DNA of 64,000 bases from Streptosporangium canum. Lineage in GTDB: Bacteria; Actinomycetota; Actinomycetes; Streptosporangiales; Streptosporangiaceae. Below, in pieces: positions 7,965 to 17,419 of this stretch. The notes beneath the pieces were generated by a model. The model ran no database searches. It saw only the letters and a program-made list of their open reading frames with translations, and was not told the origin of the DNA. Location of the stretch: NCBI RefSeq assembly GCF_900113865.1, contig NZ_FOQY01000004.1:62001-126000 (forward strand), in the 5' to 3' direction. Both the position numbers and the translations under genes were made by a program. How positions within the stretch are numbered: the first letter of the stretch is position 1; each line of letters starts with the position of its first letter.

Positions 7965-9179
7965 GTGGATCTTGACGTCATCCGGCGCGGCATCGACGCG
8001 CTCCGTGAGTACGACACGGACCTCTGCTGCTTCGGCGCCCGCGAGCACCGCTACCGGTTCAAGCCGCCGCTCGGCGAGGCCGCGTTGGAGGCCATCGAGG
8101 CACGGATCGGAGTGCGCTTTCCAGCCGATTACCGCACGTTCCTGACCCGGCTCGGCAACGGCGGCGCCGGCCCGTACTACGGGGTTCACGGGTTGCGGCC
8201 GGACGGCGCTTGGGCGCGGTTCCCCCCGTTCCCGTTCACGCGGGAGTGGGAGCCGCCCGACCAGGACGACGAGGACTACGACGACGTCATGGAAGGCGCG
8301 TTCGAGGGGCTGCTGCCGGTCGCCGAGCATGGCTGCGGCTACCGCTCTCACCTCGTCGTCAACGGCCCCGCCGCGGGCCAGGTCTGGGGCGACTGGACGT
8401 GCGTCGGTGAGGTGCTGGCCCCCGAGGCCGAGTCGTTCGGCACGTGGTACCACGACTGGCTGGAGAGCTCGCTGCGAGAGGTGCTGGGTGAGCGGATCGA
8501 GGCCACCGTGCACGACGAGACCGGCTGGAGTGTTGACCGGCGGCTGCTCAGTCTCCTCCCACCGCCGCCCGCCGATGACGACGCACGGCCGGAGGTAAAG
8601 GTCCTACGACTGCTCAGGCGGGCCTGCCGCGCCCTCTACGAACGCCGTCACGGCGCCGCCCGCGACCTCCTCGCCCAAGCCCGCGCGGTCGGCGCTCCAG
8701 CGGACTACGAGGTGGGCATCGCGCTTGCGGACGCCGTGCTCCTGCGCGAGGAAGGCAGGATCGCCGACGCCCTGGCCATCGTGGAACACACGATCCCGCG
8801 GTGCGGCCGGCCATTCGAGAAGGCGCGGCTGCACCGCCTGCGAGTCGAGCTGCTCCTGATGCGGAGCCGGCTGGACGACGCGCGTGCGGCGACCGAGGAG
8901 CACATCGCGCACTGCCCCGACGACGACTTCGGCTACGTACGCCGCGCCCTCCTGCGGCTGCTGACCGGCACCCCCTCAGCCGCCGAGAAAGTCCTGCGCG
9001 CCGACGCCCCACTCGGGAACGCCCCGCTCGGGAGAGGATCCGGATCGGTGGGCCACCTGTGTCCCGCCGACCGCGCCGCGACCGCGCTACGGCTCCGTGC
9101 CCGGCGCCTGGCCTGGGAGTGCCGCCGCTGGGGACACCCCACCGACGCGCTCCGCTTCGACGCGATCGCCGCCGGCTAG
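7965..9179 (+). CDS. SMI1/KNR4-family protein with C-terminal helical repeats
   Basis: 404-aa cytoplasmic protein starting at GTG 7965. Residues about 25-170 look like an SMI1/KNR4 (SUKH) domain: LGEAALEAIEARIGVRFPADYRTFL followed by LGNGGAGPYYG and a later VCxG/DW segment. The second half (about 200-400) is alanine/arginine-rich helical sequence resembling TPR-type repeats (ARDLLAQARAV, ADALAIVEHTI, DDARAATEEHI). SUKH proteins often act as immunity proteins for polymorphic toxins or as general scaffolds. No toxin gene is recognisable beside it, so function is open. It is the first gene inside the proposed island and diverges from selA. Confidence 0.7.
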   Translation: MDLDVIRRGIDALREYDTDLCCFGAREHRYRFKPPLGEAALEAIEARIGVRFPADYRTFLTRLGNGGAGPYYGVHGLRPDGAWARFPPFPFTREWEPPDQDDEDYDDVMEGAFEGLLPVAEHGCGYRSHLVVNGPAAGQVWGDWTCVGEVLAPEAESFGTWYHDWLESSLREVLGERIEATVHDETGWSVDRRLLSLLPPPPADDDARPEVKVLRLLRRACRALYERRHGAARDLLAQARAVGAPADYEVGIALADAVLLREEGRIADALAIVEHTIPRCGRPFEKARLHRLRVELLLMRSRLDDARAATEEHIAHCPDDDFGYVRRALLRLLTGTPSAAEKVLRADAPLGNAPLGRGSGSVGHLCPADRAATALRLRARRLAWECRRWGHPTDALRFDAIAAG

Positions 9180-9281
9180 TCGACCTGTCGTCAACGAGCC
9201 CGCCAGTGCCGCATCAAGCGATGTTCGCCCTGGTGTGGCGCGACGCGCCCCGCGGATCCCATCCCGTCTGGCGCGTGGCCG

Positions 9282-9734
9282 TCATGCTGTACGGAGATCG
9301 ACGACGACGCGGAAGCGTTCCAGGACCACTGGGGTGGCGTCGTCCACGGTGAAGGTGGCATCGCCCAGCGCCAGGCGCATCTCCTGGCCGTGCCAGAACT
9401 TCTCATGGGCCGCACGCCACTGCGCGACCGTTGTGTGGCCTTCGCCCTCGTCCACCGCGTGGGCGCTATCCACCTCCCCCAGCGACACAACGCGCACGCT
9501 CGTCACCTCGATGACAGCCACCGGGCGATCGGCGGAGTCCACCACCACCGACCGCTCGCCGATCTCAGGAAGCGGCTCGCCCTCATGCTCGTACTCGGCG
9601 GCCAGGCCAGTCGTGGCAACCTTGCGGCCGTCGAGGGTCGCTGCGACAAGCGCATCGCGCAGCGGACCGGGGAAGGCGAACTCGGCCTTGGGCAAGGAGG
9701 CGGGATCGACCAGCCCGCTGGAGTCAGACGTCAC
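9282..9734 (-). CDS. ASCH domain protein
   Basis: 150-aa soluble protein. The order of segments is typical of the ASCH (PUA-like) fold: FPGPLRDALVAATLDGRKVATTGL, PEIGERSVVVDSADRPVAVIEVTSVRVV, then HAVDEGEGHTTVAQWRAAHEKFW. ASCH proteins are thought to bind RNA or nucleotides; some hydrolyse modified cytidines. It is convergent with the SMI1-type gene and followed by transposase debris, so it looks like island cargo. The ATG at 9734 was taken as the start because the conserved block begins about 20 residues later. Confidence 0.75.
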   Translation of the reverse strand: MTSDSSGLVDPASLPKAEFAFPGPLRDALVAATLDGRKVATTGLAAEYEHEGEPLPEIGERSVVVDSADRPVAVIEVTSVRVVSLGEVDSAHAVDEGEGHTTVAQWRAAHEKFWHGQEMRLALGDATFTVDDATPVVLERFRVVVDLRTA

Positions 9735-9799
9735 ACCGCATCACTCTAACGACGAGGTCCGTACGGGCGGCGCTCAGAGCATGACGACCTACCGCCGTC

Positions 9800-9940
9800 C
9801 CGGTCATCGCCCGCCTGGTGGCCGCCGATGAAGACACCGTCCGCGATGTGATCCACCACTTCAACGGGATCGGCCCGGCCGCCCTGGCCCCTCAGTGGGC
9901 GGGAGGCCATCCGCTTCGGCGGACGCCCCCTTCCACTCAC
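9800..9940 (+). pseudogene. IS630-family transposase N-terminal remnant
   Basis: In frame from about 9803 the translation VIARLVAADEDTVRDVIHHF, then NGIGPAALAPQWAGG, resembles the helix-turn-helix N-terminus of IS630-family transposases. It then degenerates before the IS5-like end at 9981. No start, catalytic domain or inverted repeats remain. Confidence 0.6.
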
Positions 9941-9980
9941 CACGTGATCACCCCACTCGGTGAACGTATGTGGTCATCTA

Positions 9981-10107
9981 GGGCCTGTACGAACTTCGGA
10001 TCTTCAGATGGGTCGAAGGCTTCGGATCCGCAAGATGGCTCCACGTAAATGCAGGCCGGCCAGATAGCTTTCGGGAGTCTTGTCGAAGCGGAAGGCCGGC
10101 CCACTCC
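9981..10107 (-). pseudogene. IS5-family transposase C-terminal remnant (left copy)
   Basis: On the minus strand the sequence encodes GPAFRFDKTPESYLAGLHLR followed by GAILRIRSLRP, the conserved C-terminus of IS5-family transposases. The catalytic region is gone. It is an inverted, slightly diverged copy of the right remnant at 11079-11275. Confidence 0.75.
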
Positions 10108-10158
10108 ACTCCTTTGATAAGGCAGATTGGAAGAAAGGAACCAAAGAGGGGTATTCGC

Positions 10159-10755
10159 GTGCGAGATATTCAGGGTGACCTCGTTCTGCGGCCGGACGCC
10201 CGGAAGGGGGCGGCCTTCCTGATCGCCGCGTTGGTGGCCACCGTGGCCATCGTCGCCGCCATCCTGGCCGGCGACGCCCCGACGGTGTTCGCCCCGATCG
10301 TGGGTGCCGTCTTCGCCGTGCTGATCGTCCTGGGGAGCTGTGCCTTCTTCCGGGCCCGGATCGTCCTGACGGCGCACGAGATCGTTCTGCGGGGGATATT
10401 CTTCCAGCGGCGCCGGTCACGCTCGCGCGCCGCGGAAGTGGTGCGCGCGACCCTCGTCGCGCCGCGGGCATCGCCCGGCGACACCCTGTTCGTGCTTGAC
10501 GCGCAGCGCAATCTGCTCATCAGGGTGCCCGGTAGCGGCTACGCGCGCGAGGACATCGACCGGCTGGTGAGCGCTCTCGGCGTGCCGTGCAGTGGCCCCG
10601 ATCACGCCGTTGACGCCAACGAACTGGCCAAAACGTACCCGGGCCTGGTGCCATGGGTCGAGCGATATCCCTACCGGTTCGCGTTCGCGCTCGCGGTCGC
10701 CGGCGTCGTGGTCGCGGCCGTCGTGACGCTGGTGCTCGTCTCGATCTCGGAGTGA
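10159..10755 (+). CDS. Predicted membrane protein of unknown function
   Basis: 198-aa protein read from GTG 10159, chosen over an upstream in-frame ATG because AGAGGGG lies 8 nt before it. Two adjacent hydrophobic helices occur near the N-terminus (AAFLIAALVATVAIVAAILA and FAPIVGAVFAVLIVLGSCAF). A soluble central region resembles a bacterial PH-like fold (ARIVLTAHEIVLRGIFFQRR). One C-terminal helix follows (FAFALAVAGVVVAAVVTLVL). I do not recognise a function. It is the only intact gene between two inverted IS5-type ends and is followed by a strong hairpin. Confidence 0.6.
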   Translation: MRDIQGDLVLRPDARKGAAFLIAALVATVAIVAAILAGDAPTVFAPIVGAVFAVLIVLGSCAFFRARIVLTAHEIVLRGIFFQRRRSRSRAAEVVRATLVAPRASPGDTLFVLDAQRNLLIRVPGSGYAREDIDRLVSALGVPCSGPDHAVDANELAKTYPGLVPWVERYPYRFAFALAVAGVVVAAVVTLVLVSISE

Positions 10756-10792
10756 CCGAGCCACTCACCTTGTGACGCTCAAGACCAGCTAA

Positions 10793-10826
10793 CGGGCGGC
10801 GCGCCGATCGTGTGGCGCGCCGCCCG
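10793..10826. terminator. Strong hairpin after the membrane protein gene
   Basis: Perfect 13-bp stem (CGGGCGGCGCGCC against GGCGCGCCGCCCG) with an 8-nt loop, starting 38 nt after the stop of the preceding gene. It is a likely factor-independent terminator of the actinomycete type without a U-tract. Confidence 0.7.
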
Positions 10827-11078
10827 CTCTGGTGATCGAGTCACGTTGGCCCGCGGCTTCGGGAGTCGTCAGGATCGCCTGTTCGGGGGGCGGAGAGATT
10901 CGGCACGAAATCCGGCGATAGCGAGGTTCCCCCTGGTCGCCGAGCGTCAGACGGTCGACTGACGACTACCGCCGGTGGCTTCGTATGTGTTCAGGAAGCC
11001 GTGGTCTTGCCGTTGAGATAGCCGTTGAGCGTGATGGGCTTGACGCCGATCTCATCGGCGATCTGCTGGACGGCGCAG
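10827..11078. other. Non-coding stretch with a short unidentified gene fragment
   Basis: No complete gene is seen. On the minus strand 10991-11074 reads AVQQIADEIGVKPITLNGYL then a stop a few codons later, resembling the end of a helix-turn-helix or recombinase-type protein. It joins the transposase remnant at 11079, so it is probably rearrangement debris. Confidence 0.4.
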
Positions 11079-11275
11079 GTCAGCCATGACCTCGATCTCT
11101 ACCGGCAGCGCAACACGGTGGAACGCCGCATCAACAAGATCAAGGAGTGGCGCGGGCCGGCCTTCCGCTTCGGCAAGCCTCCCGAAAGCTATCTGGCCGG
11201 CCCGCATTTACGTGGAGCCATCTTGCGGATCCGAAGCCTTCGACCCATCTGAAGATCCGAAGTTCGTACAGGCCC
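11079..11275 (+). pseudogene. IS5-family transposase C-terminal remnant (right copy)
   Basis: The plus-strand translation RQRNTVERRINKIKEWRGPA then PPESYLAGPHLRGAILRIRS is the C-terminal third of an IS5-family transposase. It keeps slightly more of the protein than the left copy, including the NTVERR segment around the third catalytic residue. The N-terminal two thirds are missing. Confidence 0.8.
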
Positions 11276-11308
11276 TAGTCTGATACGGGTTTCGGGAGGG
11301 GGGCAGCC

Positions 11309-14300
11309 GTGCGGGTCGCGGTGCTTGGGCCGATCCGGGTGTCCGCCGACGACGGGACCTCGATCGATGTCGGCGGCGCCAGGCTCCGTGGACTACTCGC
11401 GCGGCTGGCCCTTTCGGCGGGCCAGGTCGTGCAGGCGGAGTCGCTGGTCGATGCCCTGTGGGGGGAGCACCCGCCCGCGGGGGCCGCCAAGGCGCTGCAC
11501 GCCCTCGTGTACCGGCTGCGCAAGGCCCTGGGGAGCGTGGCGGTCGAGTCCGTGGCCACCGGCTATCGGCTGTGGGTGCGGGCCGAGGACGTGGACGCCG
11601 ACCGGTTCGAGGATCTCGCCGCCCGCGGCCGCCGGGAGCTCGCCGCCGACCGGCCGGACCGGGCCGCCGCACTCCTCGGCGAGGCGCTCGCACTTTGGCG
11701 GGGTCCGGCGCTGGCGGACGTGCTCGACGCCCCGTTCTCCGGTACGGCCGCCGCCCGGCTGGAGGAACTGCGCATCGCGGCGGCGGAGGACCGGTTCGAC
11801 GCCGGACTGCGGCTGGGCCACCACACCGCCATCCTCGCCGACCTGGAGGCCGCCTCCGCCGAGCACCCCCTGCGCGAACGGCTGGCCGCCCTGCGCATGC
11901 GCGCCCTCCACGCCGCGGGTCGCCAGGCCGATGCGCTGGGGGTGTTCGAGCAGGTCCGCAGCACCCTCGCCGACCAGCTCGGCATCGACCCCTCGGAAGA
12001 GCTACGGACCACCCGTCTGGCGGTGCTGCGCGGTGAGCGAGAGGTGCCGCGGGCACGGGCGGAGGCGGGGCCCGGCCGGCTACCCGCCCCACTGACCAGC
12101 TTCATCGGCCGCGACGACGAACTCGAACTGCTCAGCCGATTGCTGGAGACCTCCCGCCTGGTCACCGTCGTCGGCCCTGGCGGTGCCGGCAAGACCAGGC
12201 TCGCTCTCGAAGCCGCCTCCCGCCACCGCACCCACCGCCGTGACCGCGTCTGGCTCGTTTCCCTGGCCGGGACCGACGTCGTGGCCGAGGCCGTACTGGG
12301 CGCGCTGAGCGCTCCGGGCGCGCGGCCGGTCGGCGGCGGGCCGGCAGAGCCGGTTGATCAGGTGGCCGAGCTGCTTGGCGGCGCCGAGGCCGTACTGGTG
12401 CTGGACAACTGCGAGCATCTCGTGGCGGCGGCGGCCGAGTTCACCGGCCGATTGCTGGAGCGCCGGCCGTACCTGACGGTCCTGGCCACCAGCAGAGAGC
12501 CTCTCGGCGTCATCGGTGAGGCGATCTGCCGGCTCGGCCCGCTCCCCCGACCGGCCGCCGTCCGGCTCTTCACCGACCGGGCGACGGCCGTACGGCCCGG
12601 CGTCGTCCTTGACGATGCGCCCGTCATCGACATCGTGCGGCGCCTCGACGGGCTCCCCCTCGCCCTGGAACTGGCCGCCGCCCGACTCCGCACCATGGAC
12701 GCCGATCAGATCGCCCAGCGGCTGGACGACCGATTCCGCCTCCTGGCCTCGGGCAATCGGTCCGCCCAGCCCCGCCAGCGAACCATGCACGCCGTCATCG
12801 ACTGGAGCTGGGACCTCCTCACCGACGAAGAGAAGACCCTCGCCCGCCGTCTCTCGGTATTCCCCGCCGGTACCGGCGCCGCCGCCATCGAAGCGATCTG
12901 CTCCGGCCAGGCGCTACCGCCCGGGGACATCGCCTACGTGCTCGGTTCCCTGGTCGACAAGTCCATCGTGGAGCGGGCCTCGGGCGGCTACCGGATGCTG
13001 GAGACCATCCGCGCCTATGCCGCCGGAAAGCTCGACGTCGCCGGTGAACGGGAGACGACGCGGGATCGGTTCACGCGTCACTTCGCCGACCTCGCCGAGG
13101 AACACGGGCCGCTGCTCCGCTCCCACGAGCAGGAAGAGTCGCTGCGGCTGTTCGACACCGAATACGACAACCTCGTCCACGCACTGCGCACGGCCCTCGA
13201 CGGTCACGACGCCACGACCGCCGCCCGGCTCGTCGCCACGCTGCACTGGTACTGGATGATGGTGCGCTACGAACCGCGGGGCGAGTCGTTCGTGGCCAGG
13301 GTGCTGGAATTCGGCGACGAGCTTCCCCCCGACGCCCGAGCCGCCTTCGAGATCCTGCGCGCGACGGGGAACGATGAGCCGGCCGTCACGCTCGACCGGG
13401 TAAGGACCCTGATCGAGGAGGGCGCGCGTACCGGCGCCCTGGAGCGCTACCCCACTCTGTTGGTGGCGACGCTCTTCATGGGGTACGGCGCCGGCCTGGA
13501 CGGGTTGGCCGAACGCGAGATCGCCCGGACGCGGAGCCGCTCCGACTCCTGGGCCGTCGCCTGCACCTTCTTCGTGGAGGCGATCATCGGTAACCACCGC
13601 GGCGACTGGGAAGCCGCCGCCGCGGCGGCGGAGAGGGCGTCGCACTCATTCGAGGAGACCGGCGACCGGCTGTCGACGGCGCTCGTACTGACGCTGGTGG
13701 CGCAGACGCGCTCGGTCCGCGGCGACCACGACGGAGCGATCGCCGCCTACGAGCGCGCCATCGCGCTGACCTCCCATCATGGGATCACCCATCGCCTCGG
13801 GCTCGCCGTGGAGCGGATGCGGGCGGGAGATCCGGCCGGCGCCCGGCGCGACATCGAGATCGCCGAACGGGTGGCCGGGGAGAGAGGGCAGCAGCCGCAG
13901 CGGCTCGAGGTCATGGCCACCCTGATGGAGCTGTACCGCCGCTCCGGCGAGGTGGAACGGGCCGATCGAGAACTCGACCGGATGGAGCGAGCCACCTTCG
14001 GAAGCCCTCTTCCCCCCGGCAACGCGATCAACGGTTTCGTGTTGACCGCCCGGATGGCGAACCTGCTGACGGCCGGGGACGCGAAACGGGCCCGCGAGCT
14101 CCTCCCCGACATCGTCCGAATACCGGCCGCGCTGCGTGACCTCGCCCTCGCGGCCCAGCAGCTGGCCAGGTTGCTCTGGCTCGAGGGCGACCCGGGCGGC
14201 GCCGCCACCGCGCTCGGCATGAGCCAGGCGATCCGGGGCGCCTTCGACCACGGCGATCCCGAGCTTCGCGAGCTCGCCGCCTCCTTGGCCGAACGGCTCG

Positions 14301-14380
14301 GCCCGGCTGAATACGACACGGCATATCGAAGGGGCGCGCGGATGCCCCGGCAGGACGTCATCGACCGGCTGACGGAATGA
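11309..14380 (+). CDS. AfsR/SARP-type transcriptional regulator with NB-ARC ATPase domain
   Basis: 1023-aa multidomain activator. Residues 1-95 form an OmpR-type winged helix (VRVAVLGPIRVSADDGTSID..), and about 95-245 the bacterial transcriptional activator domain. An NB-ARC-like ATPase follows from about 260, with P-loop GPGGAGKTRLALEA, Walker B VLVLDNCEHL, LATSREPL and GLPLALELAAARL. The last 400 residues are helical repeats of TPR character. Start is GTG 11309 after GGGAGGGGGG. Only 33 nt separate this start from the IS end at 11275, so the native promoter was probably replaced or lies within the IS debris. Such regulators often control secondary metabolism; the serine hydrolase genes downstream are possible targets. 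Confidence 0.88.
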   Translation: MRVAVLGPIRVSADDGTSIDVGGARLRGLLARLALSAGQVVQAESLVDALWGEHPPAGAAKALHALVYRLRKALGSVAVESVATGYRLWVRAEDVDADRFEDLAARGRRELAADRPDRAAALLGEALALWRGPALADVLDAPFSGTAAARLEELRIAAAEDRFDAGLRLGHHTAILADLEAASAEHPLRERLAALRMRALHAAGRQADALGVFEQVRSTLADQLGIDPSEELRTTRLAVLRGEREVPRARAEAGPGRLPAPLTSFIGRDDELELLSRLLETSRLVTVVGPGGAGKTRLALEAASRHRTHRRDRVWLVSLAGTDVVAEAVLGALSAPGARPVGGGPAEPVDQVAELLGGAEAVLVLDNCEHLVAAAAEFTGRLLERRPYLTVLATSREPLGVIGEAICRLGPLPRPAAVRLFTDRATAVRPGVVLDDAPVIDIVRRLDGLPLALELAAARLRTMDADQIAQRLDDRFRLLASGNRSAQPRQRTMHAVIDWSWDLLTDEEKTLARRLSVFPAGTGAAAIEAICSGQALPPGDIAYVLGSLVDKSIVERASGGYRMLETIRAYAAGKLDVAGERETTRDRFTRHFADLAEEHGPLLRSHEQEESLRLFDTEYDNLVHALRTALDGHDATTAARLVATLHWYWMMVRYEPRGESFVARVLEFGDELPPDARAAFEILRATGNDEPAVTLDRVRTLIEEGARTGALERYPTLLVATLFMGYGAGLDGLAEREIARTRSRSDSWAVACTFFVEAIIGNHRGDWEAAAAAAERASHSFEETGDRLSTALVLTLVAQTRSVRGDHDGAIAAYERAIALTSHHGITHRLGLAVERMRAGDPAGARRDIEIAERVAGERGQQPQRLEVMATLMELYRRSGEVERADRELDRMERATFGSPLPPGNAINGFVLTARMANLLTAGDAKRARELLPDIVRIPAALRDLALAAQQLARLLWLEGDPGGAATALGMSQAIRGAFDHGDPELRELAASLAERLGPAEYDTAYRRGARMPRQDVIDRLTE

Positions 14381-14674
14381 CGCGACCGTGATGTCACACG
14401 GCAGCCGCATCCACGCCGGCGACGGTTGACGGGCATTCCCCTTCCGGGGCGGGATCCTCAAGGCGGGGTCCGGCGCGCCTCCCGGTCCGGGCAGTGATCA
14501 CCGCTGGTGGGCGCGGTCTATCACCGTGCTGTCACCCGTCTGTCAGAGCCGCGCCCCATCGTGGGAGGCGAAATCCCGGGCCTTTCCGAGCCCGCCGTCG
14601 TCGCAGGCGTACACAGCGACGGGCGAACCGCTCGGTCGGAGGTCTGGGCAGTTCTCACCTACCAGGAGTGCACC

Positions 14675-15826
14675 ATGACCAGTTCCGCGAACGCCAGGCA
14701 CGAGCGAGTGCAGGAGGCGCTGGACCGGGCGGTGGCCGAGCAGAGCGCTCCCGGCGTCGTCGCCGAGGTCCAGGACGAGAACGGCGTCTGGTCCGGCTCG
14801 GCCGGGGTGGCCGACCTCGAGACCGGCCGCCGCCGCGAACCCGGGGAGCGGTTCCACGCCGGCAGCAGCGGCAAGGCGTTCACCGCCGCCGCGATGCTGA
14901 CGCTGGAGGCCGAGGGCAGGCTGAGCCTCGACGACACGGTGGACACCTGGCTGCCCGGTGTGGTCAGCGGCAACGGCAACGACGGCCGCAAGATCACCAT
15001 CAGGCAGCTGCTCACCCACACCGGCGGCCTGGGGATCACCGGTCTGAGTGCCGAGATTGTGCGCAGATATCACACCCGGTCCGGGTTCGCCGAGCACCGC
15101 TACGACGTCTGGACCGTCGACGAGCTGCTGAAGCTGCAGATGGCCATTCCTCCGATGTACGCGCCGGGTGAGGACTTCGCCTACGCCAACGGCGGCTACC
15201 ACCTCGCCGGAGCGATCATCGAGAAGGTGACCGGCCGGAGCTATGAGGACGAGGTCGACCGGACGGTCATCCAGCCGCTCGGGCTGACCGGCACCTATGC
15301 GCGGACCTTCGCCGAACGGCGGTTCCGGGGGCCGCACACCAAGGCGTATTCGAGGATGGTCATCAGGGACGGCGTCGATCCGGACAGCCTCACGGCCGAC
15401 AACTACGCGTCGCTTCTGCTGGGCCCCGACTCCGATCCGATCGACGTCACGGACAGGACTTTCTTCATGTGGGCCGCCGGTGGCGTCGTCTCGACCACCG
15501 GCGACCTGCTCCGGCTCATGCGCGCGCTGATCACCGGCTCCCTGCTGCCGCCCGCGCAGCATCGCGAGATGTGGAGCACCGTCCCCGCCAGGGACTGGAT
15601 CCCCAACGCCCGGTACGGCACCGGGGTGTCCCGATGGGCGCTGGCCGACGGCCGCGTGCTCCACGTCGTGGCCGGGGTGGAGGGAGGGAGCGCCGGCGTG
15701 ACCCTGGGCACTCCCGACGGCGGGCTCATCGTCTCCATGCATCTCAACGGCGACTGGAACTGGTACCTGACCTGCGACCAGATCGTCGAGGCGGCGTTCG
15801 GCTCACCCTTCCTCATGACTCGATAG
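14675..15826 (+). CDS. Serine hydrolase, class C beta-lactamase/DD-peptidase fold
   Basis: 383-aa protein of the penicillin-binding-protein-like serine hydrolase family (esterase, D-aminopeptidase or peptidase activity). Active-site SxxK is SSGK in HAGSSGKAFTAAAML, the YxN motif is YANGGYH, and a third-motif candidate is HVVAGVEGG. Start is ATG 14675 after AGGAG; an upstream in-frame extension has no support. No signal peptide is visible, so it is likely cytoplasmic. It is about 290 nt after the AfsR-like regulator and 150 nt before a paralogue. Substrate cannot be told. Confidence 0.82.
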   Translation: MTSSANARHERVQEALDRAVAEQSAPGVVAEVQDENGVWSGSAGVADLETGRRREPGERFHAGSSGKAFTAAAMLTLEAEGRLSLDDTVDTWLPGVVSGNGNDGRKITIRQLLTHTGGLGITGLSAEIVRRYHTRSGFAEHRYDVWTVDELLKLQMAIPPMYAPGEDFAYANGGYHLAGAIIEKVTGRSYEDEVDRTVIQPLGLTGTYARTFAERRFRGPHTKAYSRMVIRDGVDPDSLTADNYASLLLGPDSDPIDVTDRTFFMWAAGGVVSTTGDLLRLMRALITGSLLPPAQHREMWSTVPARDWIPNARYGTGVSRWALADGRVLHVVAGVEGGSAGVTLGTPDGGLIVSMHLNGDWNWYLTCDQIVEAAFGSPFLMTR

Positions 15827-15973
15827 CGCACCAGGCGGTCTGTCAGCGCCTGCGGACATCGCCCGGACGCGAGAACCGCGTCGCGTCCGTCCCGGACGAC
15901 GGCGGTCCTCCCGAACTCATACTCAACCGCGCATTCACCGCGAAGCGCATCAATTGCTTAGGAAAGAACAACA

Positions 15974-17413
15974 ATGACGAAGCTCAACACACTGGCGGAC
16001 TGGCTCGGCGAACGGCTCCCCGAACTGATCGCCGAGCACCGGGTGCCGGGGGCGGTCATCGGCGTGTACGCGGACGGGGAACACCTGGAACGCGCCGCGG
16101 GCGTGCTCAACACCCGCACCGGCGTTCCGGTAACCACCGATTCGCTGTTCCAGATCGGCTCCGTCTCCAAGGTCTGGACGGCCACCTTGGCGCTGCAACT
16201 GGTGGAGGACGGGAAACTCGACCTCGACCTGCCCATCCGCGCCTACCTGCCGCAATTCCGGCTGGCGGACGAGTCAGCGGCCACCCTGATCACCACCCGC
16301 CACCTGCTCTGCCACACCGCGGGGTTCGAGGGAGACCGATTCACCGACACCGGTCGCGGCGACGGCGCCATCGCCCGGTACGTCGAACTGCTCGGCGAGG
16401 CGCCCCAGCTCTTCGAACCGGGCGAGCTGTTCTCCTACAACAACGCCGGATACGTCGTGATCGGCCGGATCATCGAAACCCTCCGCGGCAGACCGTACAT
16501 CCAGTGCCTGCGCGAACACCTCATCCAGCCACTGGAACTCGCGCACACCGCCACCGACGCGGAGGAGGCCATCCTGCACCGGGCCGCGGTCGGCCACTTC
16601 CCGTCAGGTCCAGAAGGTTCCCCCCAGCCGGCCGGACTCTGGGCACTGCCCCGCTCCCTCGCGCCCGCGGGCTCCGCACTGACGATGAGCGCACGCGACC
16701 TGCTCACCTTCGCCCGCGGCCGGCTTTCCGACGACGGCGGCGTGCTCGGCACCGAGACCATCCGCGCCATGCGGCCCGAGCACGTGCGAGTGCCCCCGGT
16801 CACCGCGCACGGCGACGCGTGGGCACTCGGCTGGGAGATCTTCCACGTCGGCGGGCACACCGTCTATGGCCACAACGGCGACACCATCGGCCAGTCGGCG
16901 TTCCTGCGACTCCTCCCCGAACGGGACATCGCGGTCGCGCTGCTCACCAACGGCGGCGAGGGCGTACTCCTGCACCACAGGCTCCTCGGCCACGTACTAC
17001 GCGAACTCGCCGGTATCGAGCTGCCCGCGCTGCCTGTCCCGAGCCCCGGCACCATCGACGCGAGCCGCTACCTCGGCGGCTACGGCAACTCGGTGGCGGA
17101 CATCACCATCAGCCAGGACGGCAGCGGCGCCATCTGGGCCGAACAGGTCCCCGCCGGCGAGTACGCCGGTTCCGCCCCACCGCAACGCTTCCAGCTCCTG
17201 CCCTACCACGGCGACACCCTGATCACCGCCCAGCCGAACCAGGGCCTCCACCGCCTGCTGACCTTCCTCGGCGACGACGGCCACGGCAAGGCACGTTTCC
17301 TGCACGACGGCCGCGCTCTGCCCCGGCGGTCCGACGCACCCCGGCCACCCGCCCCGATCCTCGGCGGCGGCTCGCGTACGGCCGGGCAGCCGACGACGGG
17401 CGGCGTGAGCTAG
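15974..17413 (+). CDS. Serine hydrolase, class C beta-lactamase/DD-peptidase fold (second copy)
   Basis: 479-aa relative of the preceding gene. Motifs are clearer: SVSK in QIGSVSKVWTATLALQL, YNN in FSYNNAGYVVIG, and HNG in VYGHNGDTIGQSAF. An extra C-terminal region of about 120 residues (from IDASRYLGGYGN) forms a lipocalin-like or beta-rich tail common in this family. No signal peptide is seen. Low identity to the upstream copy suggests old divergence rather than recent duplication. Possible roles include cleavage of beta-lactam or D-amino-acid substrates. Confidence 0.85.
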   Translation: MTKLNTLADWLGERLPELIAEHRVPGAVIGVYADGEHLERAAGVLNTRTGVPVTTDSLFQIGSVSKVWTATLALQLVEDGKLDLDLPIRAYLPQFRLADESAATLITTRHLLCHTAGFEGDRFTDTGRGDGAIARYVELLGEAPQLFEPGELFSYNNAGYVVIGRIIETLRGRPYIQCLREHLIQPLELAHTATDAEEAILHRAAVGHFPSGPEGSPQPAGLWALPRSLAPAGSALTMSARDLLTFARGRLSDDGGVLGTETIRAMRPEHVRVPPVTAHGDAWALGWEIFHVGGHTVYGHNGDTIGQSAFLRLLPERDIAVALLTNGGEGVLLHHRLLGHVLRELAGIELPALPVPSPGTIDASRYLGGYGNSVADITISQDGSGAIWAEQVPAGEYAGSAPPQRFQLLPYHGDTLITAQPNQGLHRLLTFLGDDGHGKARFLHDGRALPRRSDAPRPPAPILGGGSRTAGQPTTGGVS

Positions 17414-17419
17414 ACCTTC

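Larger units (their letters stand above)
9981..11275. mobile_element. Composite-like element bounded by inverted IS5-type ends
   Basis: The outer ends are inverted copies of the same sequence: GGGCCTGTACGAACTTCGGA from 9981 on the plus strand, and its complement ending at 11275. Each is bordered by TA (9979-9980 and 11276-11277), which fits the short TA-type target duplication of some IS5-family groups. Homology runs about 125-130 bp inwards on both sides and encodes the same transposase C-terminus. Between the ends lies one intact gene (10159-10755). Both IS copies are truncated, so the structure is probably a fossil. Confidence 0.65.

Noticed and set aside
7965-9179. Toxin-immunity pair
   Set aside because: The SMI1/KNR4 fold would fit an immunity protein, but no toxin or secretion gene is adjacent, and the nearby ASCH gene is not a known toxin partner.
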